NCBI GenBank assembly: GCA_937952135.1
Contig: CALFYL010000043.1
Coordinates: 1-11,340, forward strand
Direction of reading: 5' to 3'
Origin: an uncultured Planctomycetia bacterium
GTDB taxonomy: Bacteria > Planctomycetota > UBA1135 > GCA-002686595
DNA: 11,340 nt
The notes under the pieces are model-generated. The model was not told where the DNA came from and did not search any database. It worked only from the letters and a program-made list of their open reading frames with translations. Each line of letters begins with the position of its first letter. Within the stretch, counting starts at the first letter, position 1. The position numbers were made by a program, and so were the translations under genes. Shown here piece after piece: positions 1 through 7,906 of this stretch.

Positions 1-2
1 AG

Positions 3-128
3 GCGGGCATCGCCACACGCCCGCTCACGCTGCGCGAGATCTTCCTCTGGCAGCGCCCACCCTCGAAATACCCGCCGCCCGGCAACTGGTCCCCAACCCC
101 GCCGCCCCCGGCGCGACCGTGGCCGTGA
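3..128 (+). CDS. 3' end of a proline-rich protein (partial)
   Basis: An open frame enters from the left edge and stops at TGA 126-128, giving about 41 residues. It contains LTLREIFLWQRPPSKY and ends in a proline-rich tail, WSPTPPPPARPWP. Nearly all third codon positions are G or C, as expected of a real gene in this genome. The last 14 codons recur at 11016-11057; within them the two copies differ at four bases, three of which are silent third-position changes, which supports protein coding. I do not recognise the family. The tail lies inside the 80-bp repeat, so the end of the protein may have been supplied by that repeat. The start is outside the window. Confidence 0.4.
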   Translation, partial: AGIATRPLTLREIFLWQRPPSKYPPPGNWSPTPPPPARPWP

Positions 129-165
129 GCTTGGGCGGCCGACCACAGTTAGTGCAACGTGCACC
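86..165 (+). repeat. 80-bp direct repeat, left copy, with attC-like fold
   Basis: This copy matches 11015-11094 at 73 of 80 positions in the same orientation. It holds imperfect inverted repeats: TGGTC (87-91) with GACCA (141-145) and GCCGCCC (101-107) with GGGCGGC (133-139), around a loop of 25 bases. AAC (84-86) and GTT (148-150) lie just outside the stem. That layout, size and the AAC...GTT ends resemble an integron attC site, but the seven-base core consensus is not met (CGGCAAC and GTTAGTG). The DUF1573-like gene may start at GTG 159, nine bases after GTT, as cassette genes often do. It could equally be a gene-tail duplication or a terminator-like structure. Confidence 0.7.
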
Positions 166-854
166 ATTCCTCCAAAGAGGAAACAGCTGGTTCTCACGGT
201 GGAGTGCACAGAACGTCCGCTCAATTTGATGTTGCTCCATCGGCACACCAAGAGGGCTCCTCGCCGAATCGCGGAGAAGCATATGTGTTTCGATATGAAA
301 TATGCAATTCCGGCCCGATTGGAGCCGCGATTGAAGTTGTATCGAAGTCTTGTGACTGTATTGAAGTAGCAGCGGAGTCGACAACGGTGAATCCCGGTGG
401 ATGCGTGGCTATCGAGCTTAGTGCTAGAGTGCCCGAATTCGGTTCGAGCCAAGGGACAGTCTCGGTCCTCTTGATGTCAGCGGATCAGGAGCGCGCCACG
501 CCTTCCTACGTGCTCTTGTCGTACGAGCTGATCGCGGAACTTGCGAGCGGACTCCACGTAGCGCCTAGCGTGTTGCGGTTGTCGAGCGATCGAGCCGTTG
601 CCCGCCACGCGCTATCCTTGTTGGCGCGGGTGCCCAGCGAACCGGCAAGTACTCAGCTGCGTTGGAGTTCAAGCGGAGAGCTGATACCGTGGAGTGTGGT
701 TGTTCCATGGCGGCGCAGCTCGGAAGGCGACTGGAGCTGCATTGGAGAGGCGCAGTTCCCTGTCCACCGCGGTGCAGCGGAGCACTCCCTGATTGTTGTA
801 ATTGCTGGAAAGTGGCCCGAGCAATCGCAGCTAGTCGAGCTGCTGCAGGAGTGA
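159..854 (+). CDS. DUF1573-like protein, 231 aa
   Basis: Residues about 38-108 follow the DUF1573 pattern: FRYEICNSG, then a strand leading to SKSCDC (63-67), then VNPGGCVAIELS (78-89). DUF1573 domains are immunoglobulin-like folds common in Planctomycetes and Bacteroidetes, usually exported; their role is poorly known. The rest (109-231) is probably a second beta-rich domain that I cannot name. No signal peptide is visible. The start is uncertain: GTG 159 is the first possible codon after an in-frame TAG at 150 and lies inside the 80-bp repeat; GTG 204 is an alternative. The N-terminus may therefore have been lost or replaced when the repeat junction formed. The gene is less GC-rich than the recombinase genes and lies 74 bases before the next gene, probably co-transcribed with it. 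Confidence 0.7.
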   Translation: MHHSSKEETAGSHGGVHRTSAQFDVAPSAHQEGSSPNRGEAYVFRYEICNSGPIGAAIEVVSKSCDCIEVAAESTTVNPGGCVAIELSARVPEFGSSQGTVSVLLMSADQERATPSYVLLSYELIAELASGLHVAPSVLRLSSDRAVARHALSLLARVPSEPASTQLRWSSSGELIPWSVVVPWRRSSEGDWSCIGEAQFPVHRGAAEHSLIVVIAGKWPEQSQLVELLQE

Positions 855-928
855 TAGCGGGATATGCGCGATCTCGTATCAGGGGCGCTGCAGAGCCCAG
901 TCGCAGGCAGCCGAGAGTGTGAGCTGCA

Positions 929-2737
929 ATGAAGGCCGTTCAGGTAGGCCTCGCGAGCGTCATAGCCGCGGTCATCATCACGTTGTACATCGCAAACTCT
1001 CGCCGTCCACTTCTTGATCCAGGGCGCTCTGCATCCCCTAGTACGACTGTCACGCCTAACACCAAGAGAATCCACCTCCAAGGTGAGCCGTCGTCGTATC
1101 GAGAGTCGCACGAGGCAACCGAGGAATCTAATGGAACGGCTACGGAGGGAGACGCAAGAGTGGATCGCGAATCCGTGCCTGTGCGGGTTCGCGGACGGGT
1201 GGAGGACGAGAATGGGCATTCCGTCCCCGGTATTGCGCTGCTAGTAGCTACCGAGTGCGGCGGCGAGTTCGCTCACACAGAATCCGATGTCAGCGGTCAC
1301 TTTGAGTGCACAATTAGATTGAAGCCCACGAACAGAATATGCAATGTTGCGATTCAGTCGGCTTCGGATGATCCAAGGGTCATCGGGGTTACGAAGGGAG
1401 TTTGGGGCGGTGGAGCCAGTGCGCTAGAAGTTCGAATTTACTGCTGTAGTCAGCGGGTACGACTGTCTGGTAGGATCCTATATCAAGACCTACTGCCTGT
1501 GCGGAAAGGGTTCGTGCGAGTCCCTGGTAGTGATAAGATAGTGTTGGCGGACAGGTTTGGTAACTACAGCCTAGAGGCCGCCTGTCCAAACGGCGTGGTA
1601 CGACTGGAGTACGGCGAAATCGAAATTCTCGGGGAGTACGTCGTCAACTATAGAGTGACAGGTCGGCCGGGGGTCCCAAGTTGGACTGCGATGCATGGTA
1701 TCGATCTAATCGTGCAAGGTGGCACGGCCGAGTGCACGGTGTGCGTGATGAACGCTAGTGGCTCTGCGATCCCCAGAGCGATCCTCCGAATTGACGGAGA
1801 CTCTCATACATCCAGCGCTGGAGACGATGGTTGTGCGCGGGTTGTGTGGCGCGGTGATAGGCCGCGATCGCTGCGCGTTTCGGCTCCGGGCTACTGCGAC
1901 GCTTGGGTTGGGCTTCCCACATCGTCATCGAACCAAGAAGCGGTCACAGTGGTAATGCCTACTGCGAACATGCTTAGAGGGCGGATTGTTGACGAACATG
2001 GGGCAGGTGCTGCAGGAGTCGACGTAAACGTAATGAGGCCTCAGTCGGGGCCAACTGACCAGTTTGTAACACGCTCGGACGATGAAGGTTGGTTTGAAAT
2101 TGCACTCTGTGGCGGAGATCCGTACTTTGTAGTATATGCTGCGCATGCACACCGGGGCGTTGTCGTCTCACCCATGACAGAGGCGTTTCTCGAGGAGCCA
2201 ATCGTATTGCGTTTGGCGAAGCCAGAGAGAATTGTCGGTGTCGTTCGGGAAGTTGGTGGTTCGCCCATCTCCCGTGCCGTTGTTGTGGCGTTTCGGAGCG
2301 ACCGATCGGAGAGCGTTCCGTATTCAACATTCTCCAAGGAGAACGGCGCGTTTGAGTTGTCCGTACCGAATTCAGGGAAGTACTTGGTCGCCGCTTCGCG
2401 GCAGGGTTATGTTCGTCACGAGCTATTGATTGCTGCGCCCGGTATACAGGACTTTCTGCTCGAGCGTGCCGGTTGGATTTCTGGCAGGATTGTCAGTAAG
2501 AGTTTTGAACGATCATGGGCTTACTCTGTTCGTGTCTTTCAGCTGCTTCATGATGGTCGTGAGAAGCCGTTGAGTAAAGATCTGCGATTCCAAGGAATGC
2601 GGGAATTTGCCATTGAGATTCCCAGCGCGCTGCCCGGGGAATCTTGCTTCGTGGAAATCGCATTGCCAGGGAAGGCGGCTTTACGACTTCCGGCAGTGAT
2701 TCGCACAACTCCAGACTATGGGCTGGTTGTTCGGTAG
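929..2737 (+). CDS. Membrane-anchored carboxypeptidase-regulatory-like repeat protein, 602 aa
   Basis: An N-terminal hydrophobic stretch (residues 4-23) followed by SRR suggests a signal anchor or uncleaved signal, then a polar linker rich in S, T and E to about residue 84. After that come about six beta-sandwich units of the carboxypeptidase-regulatory-like type, near residues 86-135, 177-225, 266-325, 347-410, 433-495 and 515-595. Typical marks are RGRVEDENGHSVPGIALLV, LRGRIVDEHGAGAAGVDV, DDEGWFEI and ENGAFELSV, that is G-x-V/I, a D/E-x-x-G turn, and a D/N-x-x-G-x-F/Y strand. Such proteins are surface or periplasmic scaffolds or adhesins, with no enzyme activity visible. ATG 929 begins just before the anchor. 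About 50% GC was counted at 1321-1380, so it may be of foreign origin together with the gene before it. Confidence 0.8.
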   Translation: MKAVQVGLASVIAAVIITLYIANSRRPLLDPGRSASPSTTVTPNTKRIHLQGEPSSYRESHEATEESNGTATEGDARVDRESVPVRVRGRVEDENGHSVPGIALLVATECGGEFAHTESDVSGHFECTIRLKPTNRICNVAIQSASDDPRVIGVTKGVWGGGASALEVRIYCCSQRVRLSGRILYQDLLPVRKGFVRVPGSDKIVLADRFGNYSLEAACPNGVVRLEYGEIEILGEYVVNYRVTGRPGVPSWTAMHGIDLIVQGGTAECTVCVMNASGSAIPRAILRIDGDSHTSSAGDDGCARVVWRGDRPRSLRVSAPGYCDAWVGLPTSSSNQEAVTVVMPTANMLRGRIVDEHGAGAAGVDVNVMRPQSGPTDQFVTRSDDEGWFEIALCGGDPYFVVYAAHAHRGVVVSPMTEAFLEEPIVLRLAKPERIVGVVREVGGSPISRAVVVAFRSDRSESVPYSTFSKENGAFELSVPNSGKYLVAASRQGYVRHELLIAAPGIQDFLLERAGWISGRIVSKSFERSWAYSVRVFQLLHDGREKPLSKDLRFQGMREFAIEIPSALPGESCFVEIALPGKAALRLPAVIRTTPDYGLVVR

Positions 2738-2976
2738 GCCGTGATAATGGATATTCGCCCGCGTCTTGAAGCGGAGCTAGCGAGCAGGTCGGCAACTGAT
2801 CGTGCTTGTGCGCATAGATGAGTCGTTTGGGCCGCGAAGTGTAACGAACCCTCTTCCGCTTTGCCGTAGTTCCGCGCGTGAGCAGCCGGCTGGCAATCAC
2901 TGTGGTGTCACACCAAACCTTTCCGCTTTGAGGGTCGGGACAGTCGGCCGTTTCCTCGTGTTCTGTAGAGCAGGCC
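2738..2976 (+). promoter_or_regulatory. Leader before the recombinase operon, with inverted and direct repeats
   Basis: This is 239 bases without a convincing gene. It contains a perfect inverted repeat TGGTG-TCA-CACCA (2903-2915) and a ten-base direct repeat TTCCGCTTTG at 2854-2863 and 2921-2930, start to start 67 bases. These sit directly upstream of three co-directed recombinase genes and could be operator or recombinase-binding sites. I could not fix a -35/-10 pair with confidence. Base composition shifts here from the lower-GC genes on the left to the very GC-rich recombinase genes, so one boundary of the inserted block probably lies here. Confidence 0.35.
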
Positions 2977-3411
2977 GTGCTGACGGTCTTCTCGTACCGC
3001 ATGGAGCTCGCGACGGCGCGGGCGGAACTCGGCGCGGACACGAAGGTCGCGGACCTGACCGCGGAGCGCATCGCGGAGTTCAACGTCTGCGAGCGCGTGA
3101 TGAAGAAGAAGAGCGGCAAGCCCAAGGCCGAGCCGAGCTTCCTCAAGACGCGCCGCACGCTGCGGCTGTGCCTGGCGTTCGGCGAGCAGAGCGGGCTAAT
3201 CGCGAAGTCGCCCGTCGACGCGCGCAAGGACGTGCTTCCGGGGGCGACGAGCGAGGCGGGCGCGACGACGCCCGAACCCGAGACGCCGAAGAAGGCCAAG
3301 CGTCGCGGCGCGCTGGTGCTGGAGGTCTCGCAGCCCGAGGCCGAAGCGGCCGCCGACGTCGCCGAGGCGATGATCGCGCAAAGCGAGTCCATTCCCGAAA
3401 CGGCGGCGTGA
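2977..3411 (+). CDS. Stand-alone core-binding-domain protein of tyrosine-recombinase type, 144 aa
   Basis: Residues about 8-80 resemble the helical N-terminal (SAM-like) DNA-binding domain of phage-type integrases: ELATARAELGAD, VADLTAERIAEFN, a basic KKKSGKPKAEPSFLKTRR, then LRLCLAFGEQSGLIAKSP. The tail (81-144) is rich in A, E and P with a basic patch KKAKRRGA. No catalytic domain follows and no R, H-x-x-R or Y catalytic residues are present, so it cannot act alone as a recombinase. It may be an accessory DNA-binding partner, or the remnant of a longer first recombinase. It starts at GTG 2977 or ATG 3001; the frame is open from 2932. Its stop overlaps GTG 3408 of the next gene (GTGA), pointing to translational coupling. 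Confidence 0.7.
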   Translation: MLTVFSYRMELATARAELGADTKVADLTAERIAEFNVCERVMKKKSGKPKAEPSFLKTRRTLRLCLAFGEQSGLIAKSPVDARKDVLPGATSEAGATTPEPETPKKAKRRGALVLEVSQPEAEAAADVAEAMIAQSESIPETAA

Positions 3412-4364
3412 TACACGCGCGCGGCGCGCTGGCCCGGTCGACGCTCTCGATCGGGCTGGCGTCCGCGCCCACCGCCATGCGCCTGTCCGACGCCCTCGAT
3501 GTGTTCGTGCTGCAACTGCGGGCCGACGGCCGCTCGCCGCACACGATCGCGAACTACCAGCGCCACGTCGGCGCGCTCGATGCGTGGCTCGCAGCCCGCG
3601 GCCACAGCGCCGACCTCGACGCCATCACGCCCGCGCTGCTCGCCGAGTACCTGGCCGATGACGACGTGCGCCGTAGCGGGCGAGGCGGCGTGCGCTCGAC
3701 CTCGACGGTCAACGCCGTGCGCACGAGCCTGCGCGTGGTCTTCGGCTGGCTGCACGACGCCGGCCACACGCGCATCAACCCAGCGCGCTTGATCCGCCGA
3801 GCCATCTGCTCGCCGCCGCCGCCACGCTCGCTCAGCGACGCCCAAGTGGACGCGCTCCTGACCGCGCTCGACGCAGTGCGAGGCGAGGCCGCGCGACGCG
3901 ACCGACTGCTCGTGCGCCTGCTGCTCGCGACCGGCATGCGCTTGGGGTCCGCGCTGGCGCTTGACGTCGAAGACCTCGACCTCGCGACGGGCGCGGTCAC
4001 CCTGCGGCGCGTCAAGCGCGACCGAGTCGAGCGCGTCTTCCTCGGCCGCGAGATCCGCGAGCAGTTCGCCGAGCACCTGCGCCGCCAGCGCCTCACGCGC
4101 GGACCGCTGTTCCGCGGGCCTCAGGGCGAGCGCCTCGTCGACCGCCACGCGCGCCGGCGCATCTGCGACCTGCTCGACCGCATCGGCGCGCACGACGCCA
4201 CGGTGCATTCGCTGCGGCACACGTTCGCGACGCGGCTGCTGCGCACGACGGGGGACCTGTTCCTCGTGAAGCGTGCGCTCCTGCACCGCTCGATCGCATC
4301 GACGGCGGTGTACCTCGACGTGAGCGACGAGCGGCTGCGCGCGGCCATGGACGGTGCGCGATGA
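3408..4364 (+). CDS. XerC/XerD-like tyrosine recombinase, first of the pair
   Basis: It is a site-specific recombinase that cuts and joins DNA through a tyrosine-3'-phosphate link. Counted from ATG 3477 it is 295 aa, close to the roughly 300 of XerC/XerD. Residues 1-105 form the core-binding domain (LRADGRSPHTIANYQRHV) and 115-295 the catalytic domain. All six catalytic positions are visible: R155 (ATGMRLGSALAL), K180 (RRVKRDRVE), H244-x-x-R247 (HSLRHTFATRLL), H270 (LLHRSIAST) and Y279 (AVYLDV). Either GTG 3408, which overlaps the preceding stop as GTGA, or ATG 3477 may be the start; the extra 23 residues are low-complexity. The stop overlaps the next start as ATGA. The substrate is unknown; nothing indicates chromosome-dimer resolution. 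Confidence 0.9.
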   Translation: MIHARGALARSTLSIGLASAPTAMRLSDALDVFVLQLRADGRSPHTIANYQRHVGALDAWLAARGHSADLDAITPALLAEYLADDDVRRSGRGGVRSTSTVNAVRTSLRVVFGWLHDAGHTRINPARLIRRAICSPPPPRSLSDAQVDALLTALDAVRGEAARRDRLLVRLLLATGMRLGSALALDVEDLDLATGAVTLRRVKRDRVERVFLGREIREQFAEHLRRQRLTRGPLFRGPQGERLVDRHARRRICDLLDRIGAHDATVHSLRHTFATRLLRTTGDLFLVKRALLHRSIASTAVYLDVSDERLRAAMDGAR

Positions 4365-5617
4365 TCGCCCTGCGACTCGGCCGCGCGCTTGGCCCGGGCA
4401 AGCTCGACAAGGTCCAGCGCGGCAACGGGCCGGGCCAGTGGGTGCTGACCTACACCGACGGGCGCGGGAAGCGGCGGCGCATCGCGCTGAGCACGGACAA
4501 GCAGGTGGCCGAACGCAGGCGCGCCGAGCTGATTCGCCAACGCGACCTGGAGCTCGCGGGCCTCGGCTCGGTCGAGGGCCAATCGACGCCGCTCGCGGAC
4601 CTGCGCGACCAGTACCTCGCCGACCTCGCGCTGCGCGTTGGGGCCAAGCAGCTGCGATCGCGCACGGACTCGCTCGCCCGCGTGCTGGCTGCGCTCGAAG
4701 CGACGCGTGTGCGTGACCTACGCGTGGTCGACGTGCAGCGCTACCAACGCGATCGGCTGGCCCAGGGCGTCGCCCACCGCACGGTCAACGTCGACACGGG
4801 CGCGCTGGCGTCGATGCTGAACTGGGCGGTGGGGGCGCAGCTCATCGCCGAGAACCCCGTGCGCACCTTGAAGCCGCTGCCCACGAGCGAGCGCCACCAG
4901 CGGCGCGTGCGGCGCGCGTTGAGCGAGGACGAGGTCGAGCGCTTCCTCGCCGCCGCAGCCGAGGACGACGCCGAGTGCGCCGCGCGCCTCTCCGCCGCGC
5001 GCACGATCGAGCTGCACGGCCGCGGGGCCATGCACGCGCAACGCCAGCGCCCCGAGCGCGTCCCGCAGGCCCCGCTGTGGCGCGCGCTGCTCACGACCGC
5101 GGCGCGCTGGGGCGAGCTGACGCGGGTGACGTGGCTCGACCTCGATGCCGACCAACGGGCGCTCACGCTGCGGGCTACGACGACCAAGTCAGGGCGCGCG
5201 CGGGTCATCCCGCTGCCGGCCGTCATGGTCGAGGAACTACTCGCACTGCGCGCCATCCACCAGCGCGTGCGCATGCGGCTCGCACAGCCTGCGGATCGGG
5301 TGTTCCTCTCGCCCGACGGCGCGGACTGGGCCGAGTACACGACGAACGGGCGTCGGCTGCTGCATCGCGTGCTCGATCGGGCCGGGATCGCGCGCCGCGA
5401 CGCGCTGGGGCGGGTCGTCGACATCCATGCGCTCAGGCACACCGGTGCGACGCGAATGGCCCGCCGTGGCGTGCCGCTGGTCGTCGCGCAGCGGGTGCTC
5501 GGGCATGCGTCGCCGGAGATGACCGCGAAGGTCTACACGCACCTGGGGCTCGAAGACCTGCGCGGGGCGGTCGAGGGCGGGAACGAGCTGAGGCGCGGGC
5601 GTGAGGCAGCGGGGTAG
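4361..5617 (+). CDS. Phage-integrase-like tyrosine recombinase, second of the pair, 418 aa
   Basis: The longer partner has an N-terminal arm-type DNA-binding region (residues about 27-58: WVLTYTDGRGKRRRIAL, then a helix), a core-binding domain (78-175) and a catalytic domain (186-400). Catalytic residues are R249 (AARWGELT), K276 (TTKSGRARVIPL), H356-x-x-R359 (HALRHTGATRM), H382 (LGHASPEMT) and Y392 (KVYTHLG). About 38 residues (201-238) are inserted between the start of the catalytic domain and the R motif, more than in XerC/XerD. ATG 4361 overlaps the previous stop as ATGA, so the two enzymes are probably made in equal amounts and act together, as in Tn554 or RIT-type multi-recombinase elements. 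About 77% GC was counted at 4381-4440. Confidence 0.92.
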   Translation: MIALRLGRALGPGKLDKVQRGNGPGQWVLTYTDGRGKRRRIALSTDKQVAERRRAELIRQRDLELAGLGSVEGQSTPLADLRDQYLADLALRVGAKQLRSRTDSLARVLAALEATRVRDLRVVDVQRYQRDRLAQGVAHRTVNVDTGALASMLNWAVGAQLIAENPVRTLKPLPTSERHQRRVRRALSEDEVERFLAAAAEDDAECAARLSAARTIELHGRGAMHAQRQRPERVPQAPLWRALLTTAARWGELTRVTWLDLDADQRALTLRATTTKSGRARVIPLPAVMVEELLALRAIHQRVRMRLAQPADRVFLSPDGADWAEYTTNGRRLLHRVLDRAGIARRDALGRVVDIHALRHTGATRMARRGVPLVVAQRVLGHASPEMTAKVYTHLGLEDLRGAVEGGNELRRGREAAG

Positions 5618-5683
5618 GCCGCCAGTCCCATGCTGCGGCAGATCCAGCTTCCGCGAAGATCAATCTCACGGCTCGCGCCGCCA

Positions 5684-7852
5684 CTACTCGCCACTCGCGT
5701 CGGGCTGTGCGTAGTCGAGCCAGCTCCAACGCAGCGTGCGAAAGGCAAGTGCTCGCAGGGACTGGACACACCCCGCGACGGAGTCCGGCGATCGCCAGTC
5801 GCGCAGATCCCACGGACGTCCGTGGAGCGAGCCGAAGTTGGTTCGTTCCTGCGCGGTGAGCACGCTCGACGGAAACTCCCACGCCGAGTGCACCGACTGC
5901 GGGGCGCTCCACGCCGCGAGTTCGCCGCGCAGGCAGCTGGTGTCCCACAGCAGGACCATTCCGTCGGGAGAACTGGTCGCCAACAGGCTCCCGTCGGGGC
6001 TGAAGCGCGCCGCGCCGACTTCCGCGACGTGTCCCGCGAGGCGCAAGACCTCGCGTGCGGAGTCGCTGCGCCACAGACGCACGCTGAAGTCGGAGCCGCA
6101 GCTGGCGATCAGGTTCGCGCCCGGCATGAAGTCGAGGGCGTAGACCTCGCCTGTGTGGCCTACGAAACGCGCGGTTTCGCACCTGCGCGCGAGTGAGACG
6201 ACCTGAACGCCCGCGCGGTCGCCTCCGCCGCTGCCGTTGCCGCCCAGCGCGACCAGATCTCCTGCGCCGTCCACCGCCAGCGCCTTCACCTGGCCGACTC
6301 CGAACGCGAGGTTGTCGAATTTCACGCTCTCGCCCACGCGCCCGTTGTCGTCAACCGGCGTCAGCCCCGGCAATTCGTCGTAGGCGACGAAGCGCAGCGG
6401 TCCACGAGCGAGCGCGTTGGCGAAGTAGGGCGTGAACACCGGGATCTCGGTCGAGTTTCCCAGGCGCGCCGCGCCGATGTCGAACTCGCACACGACCGTG
6501 CGGTCGCGGAGACGAGCGGCGAGAAGCCACCCCGCGGGCGTCTTCTGGACCTCGTGGACCGATGCGAGTTCGGGCGCCTGCAGCGTCGTCACCGAGCGAT
6601 CGAGGACGTTGACGACATGCAGACAGCCGCTCGTCGCCACGACCGCCGTTGAGCCGTCTTCGTCGAGGGCGATCCGCGCCGCTACGTCGACGCGATCAAG
6701 CTGCGCTTCGTAGCAGCGCGCACCCGACTGCAAGTCGATCACGACTACGTTTCCGCCGTTGCCGCACAGCGCGAGTTTGCGGGTGTCGCCGGAGAATCCG
6801 AGGCCTCTCATTTCGACGCCAGCGCGGACCGCGACGCGCGCCGAGGCGGACGCGCCCGGGATGTCGTCGCGGAAGTTGCTCCTCGTCGAGAGGTCGGGGT
6901 GCTCGCCGAAAACGCGCCGCCACGGGAGTGCTCGACCCGAAACGCGGAGTGCGTCGAGTGCGGGCGCTTCGTCCGGGCGCGGATCGAGGAGGTCTCGCGG
7001 ACGAGCTCCGGCGAGCGTGATGGCGCCCAGCGCGGCTCGCAACGGCGCGTCGAACGCGCTCCCCTCTCGGAAGCGCTGCCAGCGCGCGGTGCTCAGCTCG
7101 ATCGAATGCGCGCGCAGCGCGGCGCTGTCACTCTGCGCGACGATTCGAGCCGTGCTGGCGAGCGCTCCGAGCGTCACTGCGCTGGCGGCGCTCGCGACGA
7201 GCGCTCTGCGCCTCCTCTGACGACGCTTTTCGCGCTGCCACAGGTCGTCGAACGACGCGCCGACCAGACCTGCGACGAGGCGTACGAAGGCGTGCTCGAA
7301 ACCTTCCTTTGCCAACTCCGGCGCGAGGGGCGGGTCTGCGCGCCGCGCGAGCGCTCGCCCGTGCTCGTCGTGCTCGAAACGCAGCGCCGGTGGAAAGCAC
7401 TGTTCCTCGGGGTCGTCCGCGTCCGGGCGTCCGCGGACGATGAACGCAAGGACGCGTGCGCCCTCGCGGCGTTGGAAGTAGCGAACTTCGGCGTTCACCC
7501 ACTCGGATCGCGCCGCGTCGGGACTTGCGATCACGATCAGCGACTGGGAGTCCGCGAGCGCGCCCTCCAATGCCGCTCCGAGTCGAGTTGCGCCGGGGAG
7601 TTCGTCCTGGTCGCGAAAGAAACGGCCGAGTCGCCGATCCGGTCTGCCGCCAGCGACCTCCTTCGGAAGCCTATAGCGCTCGAGAGCGCGGTGCAGCCGC
7701 TTGGCCACGCGGGCATCGCGGTGGCTGTAGCTGAGGAATCCGCAGTACTTCAATGCGGCGAACTGCGTGCGGCGATGCGGCGCCGACCAGCGAGCGGATC
7801 GTAGCGCATCCGTCGGCCGCGCCCGAGGCCGCGCCAGAGACAAGACATCCAA
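5684..7852 (-). CDS. TIR-transmembrane-WD40 protein, 722 aa
   Basis: Residues 34-140 form a TIR domain of the bacterial type: GFLSYSHRD, then FFRDQDELPGA, LIVIASPDAARS and EWVNAEVRYF. E122 in the last motif aligns with the catalytic glutamate of TIR NAD-cleaving enzymes such as SARM1, so NAD hydrolysis or signalling by a NAD product is possible. A basic stretch (207-217) precedes one transmembrane helix (about 217-238), which would place TIR inside the cell and the rest outside. From about 340 on come WD40-like blades; the clearest are FVGHTGEVYALDF...VRLWRS (563-595) and LAGHVAEVGAARFSPDG...VLLWDT (605-638). The first start is TTG 7852; TTG 7753, just before the TIR domain, is the other good candidate. 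Bacterial TIR proteins often serve in anti-phage defence, but TIR-WD40 proteins can also be general signalling proteins. Confidence 0.85.
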   Translation of the reverse strand: MDVLSLARPRARPTDALRSARWSAPHRRTQFAALKYCGFLSYSHRDARVAKRLHRALERYRLPKEVAGGRPDRRLGRFFRDQDELPGATRLGAALEGALADSQSLIVIASPDAARSEWVNAEVRYFQRREGARVLAFIVRGRPDADDPEEQCFPPALRFEHDEHGRALARRADPPLAPELAKEGFEHAFVRLVAGLVGASFDDLWQREKRRQRRRRALVASAASAVTLGALASTARIVAQSDSAALRAHSIELSTARWQRFREGSAFDAPLRAALGAITLAGARPRDLLDPRPDEAPALDALRVSGRALPWRRVFGEHPDLSTRSNFRDDIPGASASARVAVRAGVEMRGLGFSGDTRKLALCGNGGNVVVIDLQSGARCYEAQLDRVDVAARIALDEDGSTAVVATSGCLHVVNVLDRSVTTLQAPELASVHEVQKTPAGWLLAARLRDRTVVCEFDIGAARLGNSTEIPVFTPYFANALARGPLRFVAYDELPGLTPVDDNGRVGESVKFDNLAFGVGQVKALAVDGAGDLVALGGNGSGGGDRAGVQVVSLARRCETARFVGHTGEVYALDFMPGANLIASCGSDFSVRLWRSDSAREVLRLAGHVAEVGAARFSPDGSLLATSSPDGMVLLWDTSCLRGELAAWSAPQSVHSAWEFPSSVLTAQERTNFGSLHGRPWDLRDWRSPDSVAGCVQSLRALAFRTLRWSWLDYAQPDASGE

Positions 7853-7906
7853 GCGGATGACTTCGCCCGGTGGTGGTTGTCATCGACCGCAAGATGGAGG
7901 TACGCC

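Noticed and set aside
86..165. Formal integron attC site
   Set aside because: The core heptamers do not match RYYYAAC and GTTRRRY, and neither recombinase shows an IntI-specific insertion that I can identify. Kept only as attC-like.
2802..3407. Long N-terminal extension of the first full recombinase
   Set aside because: The extra sequence is low-complexity and overlaps the core-binding-domain protein in another frame. A start at GTG 3408 or ATG 3477 gives the normal family length.
2493..4286. Long minus-strand open frame of 597 codons across the recombinase genes
   Set aside because: It runs opposite to genes with full catalytic motifs, is very rich in R, A and E, and shows no domain. It is a by-product of high GC.
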